Shown: piece by piece, positions 33,781-43,039 of the stretch
Numbering within the stretch: position 1 is the stretch's first letter
Layout: each line of letters starts with the position of its first letter
NCBI RefSeq assembly: GCF_029688625.1
Contig: NZ_JARULC010000003.1
Coordinates: forward strand, 682,001 to 746,000
Source: Qipengyuania marincola
Lineage (GTDB): Bacteria; Pseudomonadota; Alphaproteobacteria; Sphingomonadales; Sphingomonadaceae
Direction: 5' to 3'
Length of the DNA stretch: 64,000 nucleotides
Program-made: the position numbers and the translations under genes
The notes under the pieces: generated by a model
Told to the model about the DNA's origin: nothing
Databases searched by the model: none
What the model saw: only the letters and a program-made list of their open reading frames with translations

Positions 33781-33800
33781 CTCTGGTGTTTGCCTTACGC

Positions 33801-34061
33801 TCAGGCGGCTATCTTGTTCGCCTTCGGTGCAGTTGTCGTGGTGGCCGGCGAAGCAGTGTCGGCGGTGTCGCCGGTGTTCTTGTCCATCATCTTCTTCGCC
33901 ACATAACCGCCCGCGCCCAGCGCGATCATCGCTGGCAAACTCATGCGGCGCAGCAGGGTCGTCGCCACGACGCCCAAGGCAGCGCCGGTGGCACCACCCA
34001 CGCCCTTGGTCTGCTTGGCGATCCTGTCACCCACGAATGCTCCGATAACCTTGCCAATCAT
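33801..34061 (-). CDS. Small glycine-rich membrane-associated protein
   Basis: An 86-residue protein from ATG 34061, chosen because AGGAG lies upstream. Residues 1-60 (MIGKVIGAFVGDRIAKQ...GVGGATGAALGVVATTLL) alternate small residues in a membrane-active pattern resembling glycine-zipper segments. The C-terminus is a Thr/Ala/Pro-rich tail ending in PKANKIAA. No specific function is known. It is the first chromosomal gene to the right of the element and has its own terminator. Confidence 0.7.
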   Translation of the reverse strand: MIGKVIGAFVGDRIAKQTKGVGGATGAALGVVATTLLRRMSLPAMIALGAGGYVAKKMMDKNTGDTADTASPATTTTAPKANKIAA

Positions 34062-34113
34062 ACGAAATCTCCTTTGCGCAACCAACGGCTGAAAGGAGAC
34101 CAAGTTCCGAAAA

Positions 34114-34737
34114 TCAGTCGGGTTTTGAGCCCGCGATCCCTTCGCGAAGCAGGCGATTGGCAATCTTGGCCACAGTGGCCGGGTCCGGATCGCCATCTTG
34201 CGCCCAGATGGCATAGCGCAGGCCGAGAAACACATTCATGCCCATCACGGCCCAGGCTTCTGGCTCGCCGAGATCCGCGCGCAGGCCGTCCGTCGATGCA
34301 CCGGCCTTCAGCCGCTGTTCGATGCGATCCCCGATCCGTTCGTAATGTGCGCGGTAGCTGACCGGATCGACGAACTCGGCTTCGTCGATGATGCGATAGA
34401 CTTCCTTGTGCTCGGCAGCGAATTCCAGGAACGCCTGAAGCGCCGCCCGCTCGACCGCGAGTGGTCCCATGTCCGGTTCGATCGCGTCGCGCGCCGCGGT
34501 ACCGACCGCTTCGCTCATGTCGCGCACAAGAGCGCGGAAGATCGCGTCCTTGCTGTCGTAATAGGTGTAGAATGTCCCGAGCGCGACACCCGCGCGTCGC
34601 GTGATTCCGCTGATCGATGCTTCATGAAAGCCATGGTCGGCGAATTCCACGGCTGCTGCATCCAGCAGTTTGCGCAAGGTCTTGCGACCGCGCTCCGTGC
34701 GCGGCTTGCGGTCCGCCTGGGTTGCCAAGTCGTCCAT
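34114..34737 (-). CDS. TetR/AcrR-family transcriptional regulator
   Basis: A 207-residue repressor. The N-terminal helix-turn-helix is clear: KLLDAAAVEFADHGFHEASISGITRRAGVALGTFYTYYDSKDAIF (about residues 23-67; only its start and end are needed for recognition). The C-terminal domain is the ligand-binding and dimerisation part. It is divergent from the TonB-dependent receptor, with about 120 bp between the starts, so it probably represses that receptor and perhaps itself in response to the receptor's substrate or a metabolite. Confidence 0.92.
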   Translation of the reverse strand: MDDLATQADRKPRTERGRKTLRKLLDAAAVEFADHGFHEASISGITRRAGVALGTFYTYYDSKDAIFRALVRDMSEAVGTAARDAIEPDMGPLAVERAALQAFLEFAAEHKEVYRIIDEAEFVDPVSYRAHYERIGDRIEQRLKAGASTDGLRADLGEPEAWAVMGMNVFLGLRYAIWAQDGDPDPATVAKIANRLLREGIAGSKPD

Positions 34738-34858
34738 CCAACGCCCCTTCCGCTGATAATTCTATGCAGAGTCAAGCCCGCAGACAACAACAAACTTGAA
34801 AGGTGGTTCAGGTTTCATTATTGCGGCGGGACAAAAACGAGATTGGGAGGAATTCAAG

Positions 34859-37180
34859 ATGCGCGGCACCATGCTTTCGATGTGTACCCTTTGCGCCGGG
34901 GTGGCGACTGCCGCCCTCCTTGCAGCACCGGCTGCAGCTCAGCAGGTGGATGCTCGGGCGATCGCTGAAGAGGGCCAGTCGACCGAGGACGATGTCATCG
35001 TCGTCACCGCCCGCCGGCGGGCGGAGCGGATCACCGACGTGCCGCTCGCCGTTACCGCCATTTCGGGCGAGGAGCTCGAAAAGCGCGGCACGCAGGATCT
35101 CACCCAGGTAGCGCAGGAAGTTCCCAATGTTACGCTGGAGGTGAGCCGCGGCACCAACACAACGCTGAGCGCGTTCGTGCGCGGGGTCGGTCAACAGGAT
35201 CCGGTCGCCGGGTTCGAAGCGGGCGTCGGCCTCTATGTCGATGACGTCTATATCAATCGCCCGCAGGCCGCAGTGCTCGACGTGTACGATGTAGCACAGA
35301 TCGAAGTGCTGCGCGGGCCGCAAGGCACGCTGTACGGCCGCAATACGATCGGCGGCGCGATCAAGTATGTGACCGCACGGCTACCTGACGAAACGCAGGT
35401 CAAGGTGCGTGGGACGCTGGGCAATTACAACCAGGCAGACCTGATTGTGTCGGCCTCGACGCCGGTCAGCGCCACGCTGAAGATCGGTGCCAGCGGCGCG
35501 CGGCTGTCGCGCGGCGGATTCGGCGACAACCTGGTCCAGGACGGGGTCGAGAACTACAACAAGGATGTCTGGGCCGCGCGCGGCACGATCGAGTTCGACA
35601 ACGGCCCGCTCTTCATCCGCCTGTCGGGCGATTACGTGAAGGACAATTCCGATCCACGCCAAGGCGGCCGCCTGCTGGTCGGGCGGCTCACCGGCGCGCC
35701 GATCCTCGACAGCGTCTATGACACGCGCGCCGGGCTGGACGTAGTGGAGCAGGAGGTCGAGGCCTACGGCGGCGGTCTGACCATCGCCTATGAGCTCAGC
35801 GACACGATCACGCTGAAGTCGATCACCGGATACCGTGAGGATCGTTCGACAACCCCGATCGATTTCGACAGCCTGCCCGCTGCCGATCTTGACGTTCCCG
35901 CCATCTACGAAAACGACCAGTTCAGCCAGGAATTCCAGCTTCTTTACGAGAGCGACCGGCTGAACGGCGTGCTGGGGGCGTACTATCTGGACGCCAACGC
36001 CTTCACCGCTTTCGACGTGGCGCTCTTCACCACCGGGGCGTTTGTCGGCCTGCCCGGTCTGAACGCGCAGACGCTGGGTGATGTCGGCACGAAGACCTGG
36101 TCGATCTTCGGCGATTTCACATATGACATTACCGACCAGCTCAGCTTGTCGGTCGGCGGGCGTTACACCTGGGATGAAAGGACCAGCCGAGTGCTGCGAA
36201 CGACCTTCGTCGGCGGCTATTCGGACCTGTTTCCACCATCCGATGCGGTCCCCATCGCAGTCACCAGCGATTTCAACGGCAGCGAGACATTCAAGGAGTT
36301 CACCCCGCGCGCATCGATCGCCTACAAGCCCAGCTACAACCACACGGTGTATTTCACCTATTCGAAGGGCTTCAAGGGTGGCGGCTTCGACCCGCGCGGC
36401 CAAACTCAGCTCGCGCCGGACATCGATGGCGACGGCGATGTCGATTTCAACGATCAGTTCGAATTTCTTCGCTTCGCCCCGGAGAAGGTCGATAGCTACG
36501 AGCTGGGCTGGAAGGCGAACGTGCTCGACGACCGGCTGTTTCTCGCCCTCGCCATCTTCAAGGGCGACTACACCGATATTCAGATCCCGGGCTCGGTCGG
36601 GGTCGACACCGATGGCGACGGTGTGAGCGACACCTTTGTCGGCGTGACGTCCAACGCGGGCGATGCAGACGTCAACGGGATCGAGTTCGAAGGCAGCGCG
36701 CTGGTCGGGCGGGACTTCGCCGGCCCCGGCAGCCGCCTGAACTTCAACTGGGCGGTCGGTTATCTCGATGCGCAATACAACACCTTCATCGATACCTTCG
36801 GCAATGATGTGGCCGACGAGCGGGTGTTCCAGAACACGCCGGACTTCACCGCCAACGCCAGCTTCGATCTCGGCCTGCCCGTCGCCAGCGGGATCGTCGA
36901 CTTCATCGGCACGATTTCGATGCGCGGCGATTCCAGCCAGTTCGAATTGCCCGGCCCGCTCGACCAGGACGCCTATGCGCTGGTCGATGCGAGCATCGTC
37001 TACACCGACGACAGCGATCGCTGGTCGATCGGCATCCACGGCAAGAACCTGTTCGACAAGCGCTACATCGTTGCCGGCTATGACTTCGTGACCGGGTCGG
37101 TGCTGGGGCTGGAAGGCAACCTGACCGGCTTCTACGGCGATCCGCGCCGCATCTTTGTGACCGGCGAAGTCACGTTCTAA
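34859..37180 (+). CDS. TonB-dependent outer-membrane receptor
   Basis: A 773-residue outer-membrane transporter. A signal peptide (about 1-28, ending AAPAAAQ) is followed by a TonB-box-like region (DDVIVVTARRR), the plug domain (VPLAVTAISGEELEKRG; EVLRGPQGTLYGRNTIGGAI) and the beta-barrel, ending in VTGEVTF with the terminal Phe needed for barrel assembly. ATG 34859 has GGGAGG upstream. Sphingomonads carry many such receptors for oligosaccharides, aromatics and siderophores; this one lacks the N-terminal signalling domain of FecA types. The adjacent TetR and sulfotransferase genes suggest an unusual or sulfated substrate, which is only an inference. Confidence 0.93.
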   Translation: MRGTMLSMCTLCAGVATAALLAAPAAAQQVDARAIAEEGQSTEDDVIVVTARRRAERITDVPLAVTAISGEELEKRGTQDLTQVAQEVPNVTLEVSRGTNTTLSAFVRGVGQQDPVAGFEAGVGLYVDDVYINRPQAAVLDVYDVAQIEVLRGPQGTLYGRNTIGGAIKYVTARLPDETQVKVRGTLGNYNQADLIVSASTPVSATLKIGASGARLSRGGFGDNLVQDGVENYNKDVWAARGTIEFDNGPLFIRLSGDYVKDNSDPRQGGRLLVGRLTGAPILDSVYDTRAGLDVVEQEVEAYGGGLTIAYELSDTITLKSITGYREDRSTTPIDFDSLPAADLDVPAIYENDQFSQEFQLLYESDRLNGVLGAYYLDANAFTAFDVALFTTGAFVGLPGLNAQTLGDVGTKTWSIFGDFTYDITDQLSLSVGGRYTWDERTSRVLRTTFVGGYSDLFPPSDAVPIAVTSDFNGSETFKEFTPRASIAYKPSYNHTVYFTYSKGFKGGGFDPRGQTQLAPDIDGDGDVDFNDQFEFLRFAPEKVDSYELGWKANVLDDRLFLALAIFKGDYTDIQIPGSVGVDTDGDGVSDTFVGVTSNAGDADVNGIEFEGSALVGRDFAGPGSRLNFNWAVGYLDAQYNTFIDTFGNDVADERVFQNTPDFTANASFDLGLPVASGIVDFIGTISMRGDSSQFELPGPLDQDAYALVDASIVYTDDSDRWSIGIHGKNLFDKRYIVAGYDFVTGSVLGLEGNLTGFYGDPRRIFVTGEVTF

Positions 37181-37200
37181 CCTGCAAAAATTACCAATCG

Positions 37201-37226
37201 AGAGGGTCGGCCCCGGCCGGCCCTCT
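37201..37226. terminator. Bidirectional hairpin between the receptor and sulfotransferase genes
   Basis: AGAGGGTCGGC (37201-37211) pairs with GCCGGCCCTCT (37216-37226) with one G-U pair and a 4-nt loop. It sits between two convergent stops (37180 and 37227), with the hairpin touching the sulfotransferase stop. The U-tract is poor on both strands, but position and stability support a shared terminator. Confidence 0.65.
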
Positions 37227-38537
37227 TCATGTCCGCATTCGGCGACGCATTTCCCCGCCCTCGCGATCCGTCGCGACGCCATAGGTCGCAACGTAATCCG
37301 CGAAACGCTCGCGCACCTGATCTTCGCTCAGGCCGAATTCCTCCAGGCTGTAGCGGTGCGGATGGCGCTTGAGCGCGGCCGACCGAGCGAGGAAACCTTC
37401 CATCGGAGCGATTGCCGGGGCGATGTCGAACCCGAGGAAGTCGTAGACCCGTTGCATCGTGCCGCGCCAGTCGGTTTCCATATCCTCGTAATGCACGTCG
37501 ATCATCCGTTCGCGCGGAATGGCATCGCGTGCGGCGCGCATCCGGGCGATCATCTGTTCGGTCTTGTCGAGCCACATCCGGCCGGTCCGCCGCGGATCGA
37601 CATCGTCCGAATAGATGATCGTCTGGTTCCACGCGAGCGAGGCGGCGCTGCCGACGACCTGCTTGGGATCGCGGTGCGTGAAGATCAGCCGCGCATCGGG
37701 AAACACCTCTAGCAGGGCCGGCAGGTCCATCATGTGTTGCGGCGTCTTGAGAATCCACGGACGCAGCGAGCTTTCCTGCTGCGACCAGCCAATCAGCCGC
37801 AACAGATCGGCCATGTAGCGATAGGCGGGCACCGCGCTATGGCCAGCACACCAGGCGGCGTATGACGGGACGTGCCACTGTGCATCGTGCTTCATCCCCC
37901 ACATGCTGGCGACCAGCAGGCCGAGCTCCTCCTCGGGTTCGTAGGGACCGGTTGGATGGATCGACAGGGTGCGCGGGTTGGCAAGACGTGCGACATTCAT
38001 GATGCGGCCTGCCAGCTTCGGCCTAAAATCCTCCTTCTTGCCTTCCAGCACCTCCTCGAACCCGGGTCGCGGCACGGGGCTGATCGTCTCGAAGCTGCGC
38101 AGATGAGCGAAGCGTTTGTCGCTGGCGAGCAGGCGGTGCAGCCGCGTCGTGCCCGAGCGCATCGGGCCCACGATCACGACCGGATGCGGGATCGGTCGGG
38201 CGAGGATTTCGGGATGCCGCTTGAACCACATCTGCGCGTAGAGGCGGCTTTCGAGGACATACTGGAACTGCTGCATGGCCGAGAAATCGCCTGCTGCGTT
38301 GAGCGCAGCCTCCCGCTTTACGCTGTCGAGCAGTACGTCGAAGGGCTGTTCGAACCAGGGATCGCCGAAATCGTCGAGACCGGTGGCCGCTGATGCTTTC
38401 TCCACCAGGAAATCTTTCTCCAGCGTCGCGGGCGCAATCGCACCCAGGCGCCGTCCGGTGCGGATAACCGCGTCCGCGATGTCGATGAAGCGCGTGCGGC
38501 GCGGCGGCTCGATGGGCTGGCCTTGCAAGTCTGTCAT
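37227..38537 (-). CDS. PAPS-dependent sulfotransferase family protein
   Basis: A 436-residue protein of the sulfotransferase fold. The PAPS 5'-phosphosulfate loop is VIVGPMRSGTTRLHRLL (about 121-137), and the 3'-phosphate-binding segment RLIFTHRDPKQVVGS follows at the usual distance. It would transfer sulfate from PAPS to a hydroxyl or amino group of an unknown acceptor. ATG 38537 (MTDLQGQPIEPP) is preferred over the longer open frame. It is convergent with the TonB receptor and divergent from serS. Large sulfotransferases of this type are frequent in sphingomonads and mycobacteria. Confidence 0.88.
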   Translation of the reverse strand: MTDLQGQPIEPPRRTRFIDIADAVIRTGRRLGAIAPATLEKDFLVEKASAATGLDDFGDPWFEQPFDVLLDSVKREAALNAAGDFSAMQQFQYVLESRLYAQMWFKRHPEILARPIPHPVVIVGPMRSGTTRLHRLLASDKRFAHLRSFETISPVPRPGFEEVLEGKKEDFRPKLAGRIMNVARLANPRTLSIHPTGPYEPEEELGLLVASMWGMKHDAQWHVPSYAAWCAGHSAVPAYRYMADLLRLIGWSQQESSLRPWILKTPQHMMDLPALLEVFPDARLIFTHRDPKQVVGSAASLAWNQTIIYSDDVDPRRTGRMWLDKTEQMIARMRAARDAIPRERMIDVHYEDMETDWRGTMQRVYDFLGFDIAPAIAPMEGFLARSAALKRHPHRYSLEEFGLSEDQVRERFADYVATYGVATDREGGEMRRRMRT

Positions 38538-38656
38538 GCCTTTCAAGCTGTTGGGAATGCCCCTGAACGCGCAAGCAATACAGATGTGCCCGACTGCGCG
38601 ACCGGGCGATACCTCCCTCTGGTCAAGCGCGCGGGGAGCAGGCATAGGCGCGCTCC

Positions 38657-39937
38657 ATGCACGATATTGCCTTTATCCGGTCCAATCCCGAGACGTTCGA
38701 TGCAGCGATGCGCAAGCGCGGAGCAGAGCCGGTGGCCGACCGCATCGTCGCGCTAGATGCGAAAAAACGCGAGGCCACAACGAAGGTCCAGCAGGCGCAG
38801 AGCCGCCGCAACGAAGCCTCCAAGGCGATCGGCCAGGCGATGGGCCAGGGCGACAAGAACAAGGCCGAGGCGCTGAAGGCCGAAGTGGCCGAGATCAAGG
38901 CCTCGATGCCCGAATGGGAGGAGGCAGAGGGGGCTGCGGGCGAAGAGCTCGACCGCCTGCTCGCGACCCTGCCCAATATCCCCGCCGATGACGTCCCGGA
39001 AGGCGAAGACGAGGACGGCAATGTCGAAGTCCACCAATGGGGCGGGAAGCGCGAATTCGGTTTCGAGCCGAAAGAGCACGCCGACCTCGGCCCGGCCCTC
39101 GGCATGGAATTCGAGACCGGTGCAAAGCTCTCCGGCGCGCGTTTTACCTTCCTGCGCGGTGACATCGCCCGCCTCCACCGCGCGCTGGCGCAATTCATGC
39201 TCGACCGGCAGACGCGCGAAAACGGCTACACCGAATGCAATCCGCCGGTGCTGGTCAATGACGACGCGATGTACGGCACCGACAAGCTGCCGAAGTTTGC
39301 GGACGACAGTTTTCGCACCACGGATGACCGCTGGCTCGTCCCCACCTCCGAAGTTCCGCTCACCTATTCGGTCGCGGGCGAGATCCTGCCGGACCTCGCC
39401 GAGCCTATACGCCTTACTGCACACACGCTCTGCTTCCGTTCCGAAGCCGGGTCGGCAGGACGCGATACGCGCGGCTTCATCCGCCAGCACCAGTTCGAAA
39501 AGGTCGAGCTGGTCAGCATCTGCCGCCCGGAAGACAGCGAGGCCGAGCACGAGCGCATGACCAAATGCGCCGAGGGCGTGCTCGAGGCGCTGAACCTGCC
39601 TTATCGCCGCATGCTGCTGTGCACCGGAGACATGGGTTTCGGCGCGCGCAAGACCTTCGACCTCGAAGTGTGGCTGCCCGGTCAAGGCGCATGGCGCGAG
39701 ATTTCCTCCTGCTCCAATACCGGCGATTTCCAGGCGCGGCGGATGAACGCGCGCTATCGGCCCGAAGGCGAAAAAAAGACCGCTTTCGTCCACACGCTCA
39801 ACGGCTCCGGACTTGCCGTCGGGCGGACGCTGGTGGCCGTGATGGAGAATTATCAGGACGCCGACGGGAGCGTGACCGTACCTGATGTGTTGCAACCCTA
39901 TATGGGCGGTATCACCAAGCTGGAACCACAGGGCTGA
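38657..39937 (+). CDS. serS: Seryl-tRNA synthetase
   Basis: A complete 426-residue class II synthetase. It has an N-terminal antiparallel coiled-coil tRNA arm (about 30-100, rich in K/E/A), then the catalytic domain with motif 2 ([20 protein letters not shown]) and motif 3 ([20 protein letters not shown]), plus [13 protein letters not shown] for serine binding. It charges tRNA-Ser and tRNA-Sec. Its stop overlaps the surE start by one base (TGATG), beginning a four-gene coupled operon (serS-surE-LysM/M23-K+ channel). Confidence 0.97.
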   Translation: MHDIAFIRSNPETFDAAMRKRGAEPVADRIVALDAKKREATTKVQQAQSRRNEASKAIGQAMGQGDKNKAEALKAEVAEIKASMPEWEEAEGAAGEELDRLLATLPNIPADDVPEGEDEDGNVEVHQWGGKREFGFEPKEHADLGPALGMEFETGAKLSGARFTFLRGDIARLHRALAQFMLDRQTRENGYTECNPPVLVNDDAMYGTDKLPKFADDSFRTTDDRWLVPTSEVPLTYSVAGEILPDLAEPIRLTAHTLCFRSEAGSAGRDTRGFIRQHQFEKVELVSICRPEDSEAEHERMTKCAEGVLEALNLPYRRMLLCTGDMGFGARKTFDLEVWLPGQGAWREISSCSNTGDFQARRMNARYRPEGEKKTAFVHTLNGSGLAVGRTLVAVMENYQDADGSVTVPDVLQPYMGGITKLEPQG

Positions 39938-40701
39938 TGCGTATTCTCCTGACCAATGACGACGGCATTCGCGCGCCCGGACTGGAAGTGCTCGAAGGGA
40001 TTGCGCGACAATTCAGCGACGATATCTGGATCTGCGCGCCGGATGAGGAGCAGTCGGGCATGGGTCATGCGCTCACTCTCACGCGGCCGGTGCGCCTGCG
40101 CCAGCATGACGAACGCAGGTTTTCCGTCACCGGAACGCCGACCGACGCCGTGACGATGGGCTTGCGCCGGGTCGTCCCCGGCAAGCCCGATGTGATCCTG
40201 TCAGGCGTCAATCGCGGGGCCAACCTTGCCGATGACATCACCTATTCCGGAACCGTTTCGGCAGCGATCGAGGGCGCCCTCGCCGGGGTGCGCTCGATTG
40301 CGCTGAGCCAGGTCTATTCCAAGGAAGGCGCTGGCGACGACGTGCCTTTCGGTGCCGCGGTGGAATGGGGGGCGAAAGTGCTGGCCCCGCTGCTCGACAC
40401 GCCGCTGCCCAAGCGCACGCTGGTCAATGTCAATTTCCCGCCCCGCCCGGCGGACGAAGTGAGGGGCATCCGCATCGTGCGGCAGGGCTTCCACGATTAT
40501 TCCAGGGGAACGGTGGTTGAAGGGCGTGACCCGCGCGGCTTCACCTATTACTGGTTCGGTCTCGAGGCGATCGAGCACACGCTCGACCATGGGACGGATC
40601 TTGAAGCGATTGACGAAGGCTATGTGTCGGTGACACCCCTGCAACTCGATCTTACGCACCATGCCTCGCTCGGCGCCCTGGCGGAGCGATATACCGAATG
40701 A
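39937..40701 (+). CDS. surE: 5'/3'-nucleotidase SurE
   Basis: A 254-residue stationary-phase survival phosphatase acting on nucleoside monophosphates and short polyphosphate. The metal site is at the N-terminus ([10 protein letters not shown]; Asp8, Asp9), with APDEEQSGMGHALT, GTPTDAVTMG and SGVNRGANLADDITYSGTVSAA all as in SurE. The gene is coupled to serS upstream and overlaps the peptidase gene by four bases downstream. The serS-surE pair is common in sphingomonads. Confidence 0.96.
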   Translation: MRILLTNDDGIRAPGLEVLEGIARQFSDDIWICAPDEEQSGMGHALTLTRPVRLRQHDERRFSVTGTPTDAVTMGLRRVVPGKPDVILSGVNRGANLADDITYSGTVSAAIEGALAGVRSIALSQVYSKEGAGDDVPFGAAVEWGAKVLAPLLDTPLPKRTLVNVNFPPRPADEVRGIRIVRQGFHDYSRGTVVEGRDPRGFTYYWFGLEAIEHTLDHGTDLEAIDEGYVSVTPLQLDLTHHASLGALAERYTE

Positions 40702-41477
40702 AGCGGTTGGCCCTCGCATTGTCAGCATTCTTGCTGGTGGCAGCGGGCAACCCTGCGACCAAAACCGAGCACACGGTCGCCGAGGGCGAAACCCTGAGCG
40801 GCATAGCGGAGCGGGTCGGCGTATCGGCCACGGTCATCGCCGCGGCCAACGGGCTGGTCGAGCCATTCGACGTCAGGGCTGGCCAGGTCCTGATCATTCC
40901 GCGCCAGCGCAAGCATGTGGTCAAGGCAGGCGATACCGGATCCGGCATCGCGCAGAAATACGGCGTGCCCTTCGATCTGATCGCAGTGGCGAATGGGCTC
41001 GAGGCACCCTATCGCATCAGGCGCGGACAGACGCTCATCATCCCTGCCTATTCGGATCGCCCGGCCCCGCCCGCACCGGTTCGCGATCGCCCCTATTTCC
41101 GGCGTCCCCACGATGGTGCGATCCTTGCGGGGTTCGCCCGCCGCCCCGACGGTGGCGGTCATGAGGGTATCGACATCGCGGTGAGCACGGGCGACATGGT
41201 GCGCGCCTCCGCCAGCGGGACAGTGGTCTATGCGCAGGAAGACAGCGGCCGCTTCGGCCCGCTCGTCGTGCTCGATCACGGCAATGGCTGGCGCACGCGC
41301 TACGGCCATCTTGCACGCACGACCGTGACTTTGGGTGAATTCGTCAAGGCCGGGGAGCGGATCGGTATCGCCGGACAAGGCGGCAGCGCGACGCGGCCCG
41401 AACTGCACTTCGACATCCTGAAGGACAATACCCCCGTCGATCCCGCCGATCTTTTGCCGGCGCGAGGCCGTCCATGA
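40698..41477 (+). CDS. LysM/M23 (LytM-like) peptidase-family protein, NlpD/EnvC type
   Basis: A 259-residue secreted protein. It has a signal peptide (about 1-17), two LysM peptidoglycan-binding repeats (about 24-67 and 72-116) and a C-terminal M23 domain (about 140-250). GHEGIDI supplies the H...D pair, but the expected HxH motif reads ELHFDI, so the first His is replaced by Glu. NlpD and EnvC activators have the same kind of degenerate site, so this is probably an amidase activator rather than an active endopeptidase. It is coupled to surE and to the K+ channel by ATGA overlaps. Confidence 0.85.
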   Translation: MKRLALALSAFLLVAAGNPATKTEHTVAEGETLSGIAERVGVSATVIAAANGLVEPFDVRAGQVLIIPRQRKHVVKAGDTGSGIAQKYGVPFDLIAVANGLEAPYRIRRGQTLIIPAYSDRPAPPAPVRDRPYFRRPHDGAILAGFARRPDGGGHEGIDIAVSTGDMVRASASGTVVYAQEDSGRFGPLVVLDHGNGWRTRYGHLARTTVTLGEFVKAGERIGIAGQGGSATRPELHFDILKDNTPVDPADLLPARGRP

Positions 41478-42604
41478 GCCGGAAGGACCGCCAGGTCGAT
41501 ACGATCGTTCCGAGCAAGAATCCGGAACGCGTCTATCGCGGACCGCGCTTCCAGCCGCTGCGGCGCGCGGTCAAGATCCCGGTCTGGGGTGACCTCGGCA
41601 TTCGCCTCGGCCTTGCGCTATTCCTTATCTTCATCGTGGTGATGATCCATTGGTGGGATCGTGAGGGGCTGGTCGACAATCTCGACGGCGAGGTCAGCTT
41701 CCTCGATGTCATCTACTTCACCATGATCTCGATCACGACGACCGGCTTTGGCGATATCGCGCCGATTTCCGACCGCGCGCGGCTGGTCGAAGCGGTCATC
41801 GTGACCCCCATCCGCTTTGCGGTATTCTTCATCTTCGTGGGCACCGCCTACAATTTCATCATCAAGCGCAGCTGGGAGAAATGGCGCATGGCCCGCATCC
41901 AGGAACAGCTTTCCGATCACATCGTGGTCCTCGGCTATGGCATTTCGGGCTCCGAAGCGGTCGCCGAACTGATCGAGCGGGGGATAGATCCTACCTGCAT
42001 CGTGGTCATCGATCCCAGCGAGGAGCGGCTTGCCGATGCCGAGGCCTTGGGCTGCAATATCATGGCGGCCGACGCCACGCGCGACACGACGCTCAAGGCC
42101 GTACGCATAGATCAGGCGCAAAACGTGCTGGTTTCGGCCGGACGCGACGACACAACCATCCTCATCACGCTTACGGTTCGAGCGCTCGCGCCCAATGTGC
42201 CCATCAGCGCTGTCGTCCGGGCCGACGACAATGAATCGCTGGCGCGCCAGGCCGGGGCCAACAATGTCATCAACCCGGTGCGCTTCACCGGCCTGCTGCT
42301 GGCCGGCAGTGCCAAGGGCGAACATATCGCCGATTATCTCGCGGACCTCGCCTCCGTCTCGGGCCGGGTTCAGCTGGTCGAGCGCGAGATTACCGAAGAG
42401 GAATGTGGCTGCGCCATATCCGAGCTTCGCACCGGCGGGCGCGGCCTCAGGGTCTATCGCAACGGGAAGGCGCTCGGCTTCTGGGAAGACGAGTGCCAGG
42501 ACTTGCAGAAGGGCGACATCGTGGTCGAGATCGTGCCAACGCCGAACGGCACGAACAAGGGCGATGGTCACGCTCGCGACGACCGCGCCGAAGAACCTGC
42601 CTGA
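41474..42604 (+). CDS. Two-TM potassium channel with RCK/TrkA-N domain
   Basis: A 376-residue ion channel. TM1 (about 42-60), a pore helix with selectivity filter TTGFGD (89-94, a TVGYG variant) and TM2 (about 105-130) are followed by a cytosolic RCK/TrkA-N Rossmann domain (HIVVLGYGISGSEAVAEL; VVIDPSEERL; ADATRDTTLKAV). It likely conducts K+ under nucleotide or ion control. The gene overlaps the peptidase gene by four bases. Its stop is directly adjacent to the convergent small membrane gene. Confidence 0.9.
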   Translation: MSRKDRQVDTIVPSKNPERVYRGPRFQPLRRAVKIPVWGDLGIRLGLALFLIFIVVMIHWWDREGLVDNLDGEVSFLDVIYFTMISITTTGFGDIAPISDRARLVEAVIVTPIRFAVFFIFVGTAYNFIIKRSWEKWRMARIQEQLSDHIVVLGYGISGSEAVAELIERGIDPTCIVVIDPSEERLADAEALGCNIMAADATRDTTLKAVRIDQAQNVLVSAGRDDTTILITLTVRALAPNVPISAVVRADDNESLARQAGANNVINPVRFTGLLLAGSAKGEHIADYLADLASVSGRVQLVEREITEEECGCAISELRTGGRGLRVYRNGKALGFWEDECQDLQKGDIVVEIVPTPNGTNKGDGHARDDRAEEPA

Positions 42605-42973
42605 TCAGTGCAGCGCCCAGAAGACCCCGCCAATCGCGAGATAGGCCACGAGCCAGTAGAGCCAGTCATATAGCGCGCGGCTCACGGGCGTTTCCCGCCG
42701 TATCGCGGTGATGAACAGCGCAGGGCCGATGAAGGTCAGCGCCAGCCCGCCGGACATCATGAAATAAAGCCACGGTTTCGCAGCGAGCGTGGCCGCGCCC
42801 ACTCGCGCGAACATGTGCCCGATCATGACCACGCTGGCGAAAAGCAGCAGGGCGGCCGCGCCATGCAGCACCAGCCGGTCCCGCGGGGTCGCGGCCCGGC
42901 CGAAGAAAGCCACACCCAGCACGGCTGCGGCCAGCCACGCCAGTATTACTGCAATCCAGTCTACCGGTCCCAT
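42605..42973 (-). CDS. Small four-TM membrane protein
   Basis: A 122-residue, very hydrophobic protein with four predicted transmembrane segments (about 4-25, 35-57, 70-90, 103-121). The start MGPVDWIAVILAWLAAAVLG loosely resembles DUF1761-type proteins, but I am not certain. Its stop abuts the K+ channel stop (convergent), and its start is divergent from rimO with 66 bp between. Function unknown. Confidence 0.7.
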   Translation of the reverse strand: MGPVDWIAVILAWLAAAVLGVAFFGRAATPRDRLVLHGAAALLLFASVVMIGHMFARVGAATLAAKPWLYFMMSGGLALTFIGPALFITAIRRETPVSRALYDWLYWLVAYLAIGGVFWALH

Positions 42974-43039
42974 GCAACTCTCCTAGCGCTGCCGGTGTCG
43001 TTCGTGTAGGGGCGCTCGCAATTCCACGGACATCGGTAC

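Noticed and set aside
35381-37291. Long open frame on the strand opposite the TonB receptor
   Set aside because: It is a GC-rich antisense shadow: the plus-strand frame has signal peptide, plug and barrel motifs, while the antisense translation has no recognisable domain and an Ile/Val/Glu-rich repetitive character.
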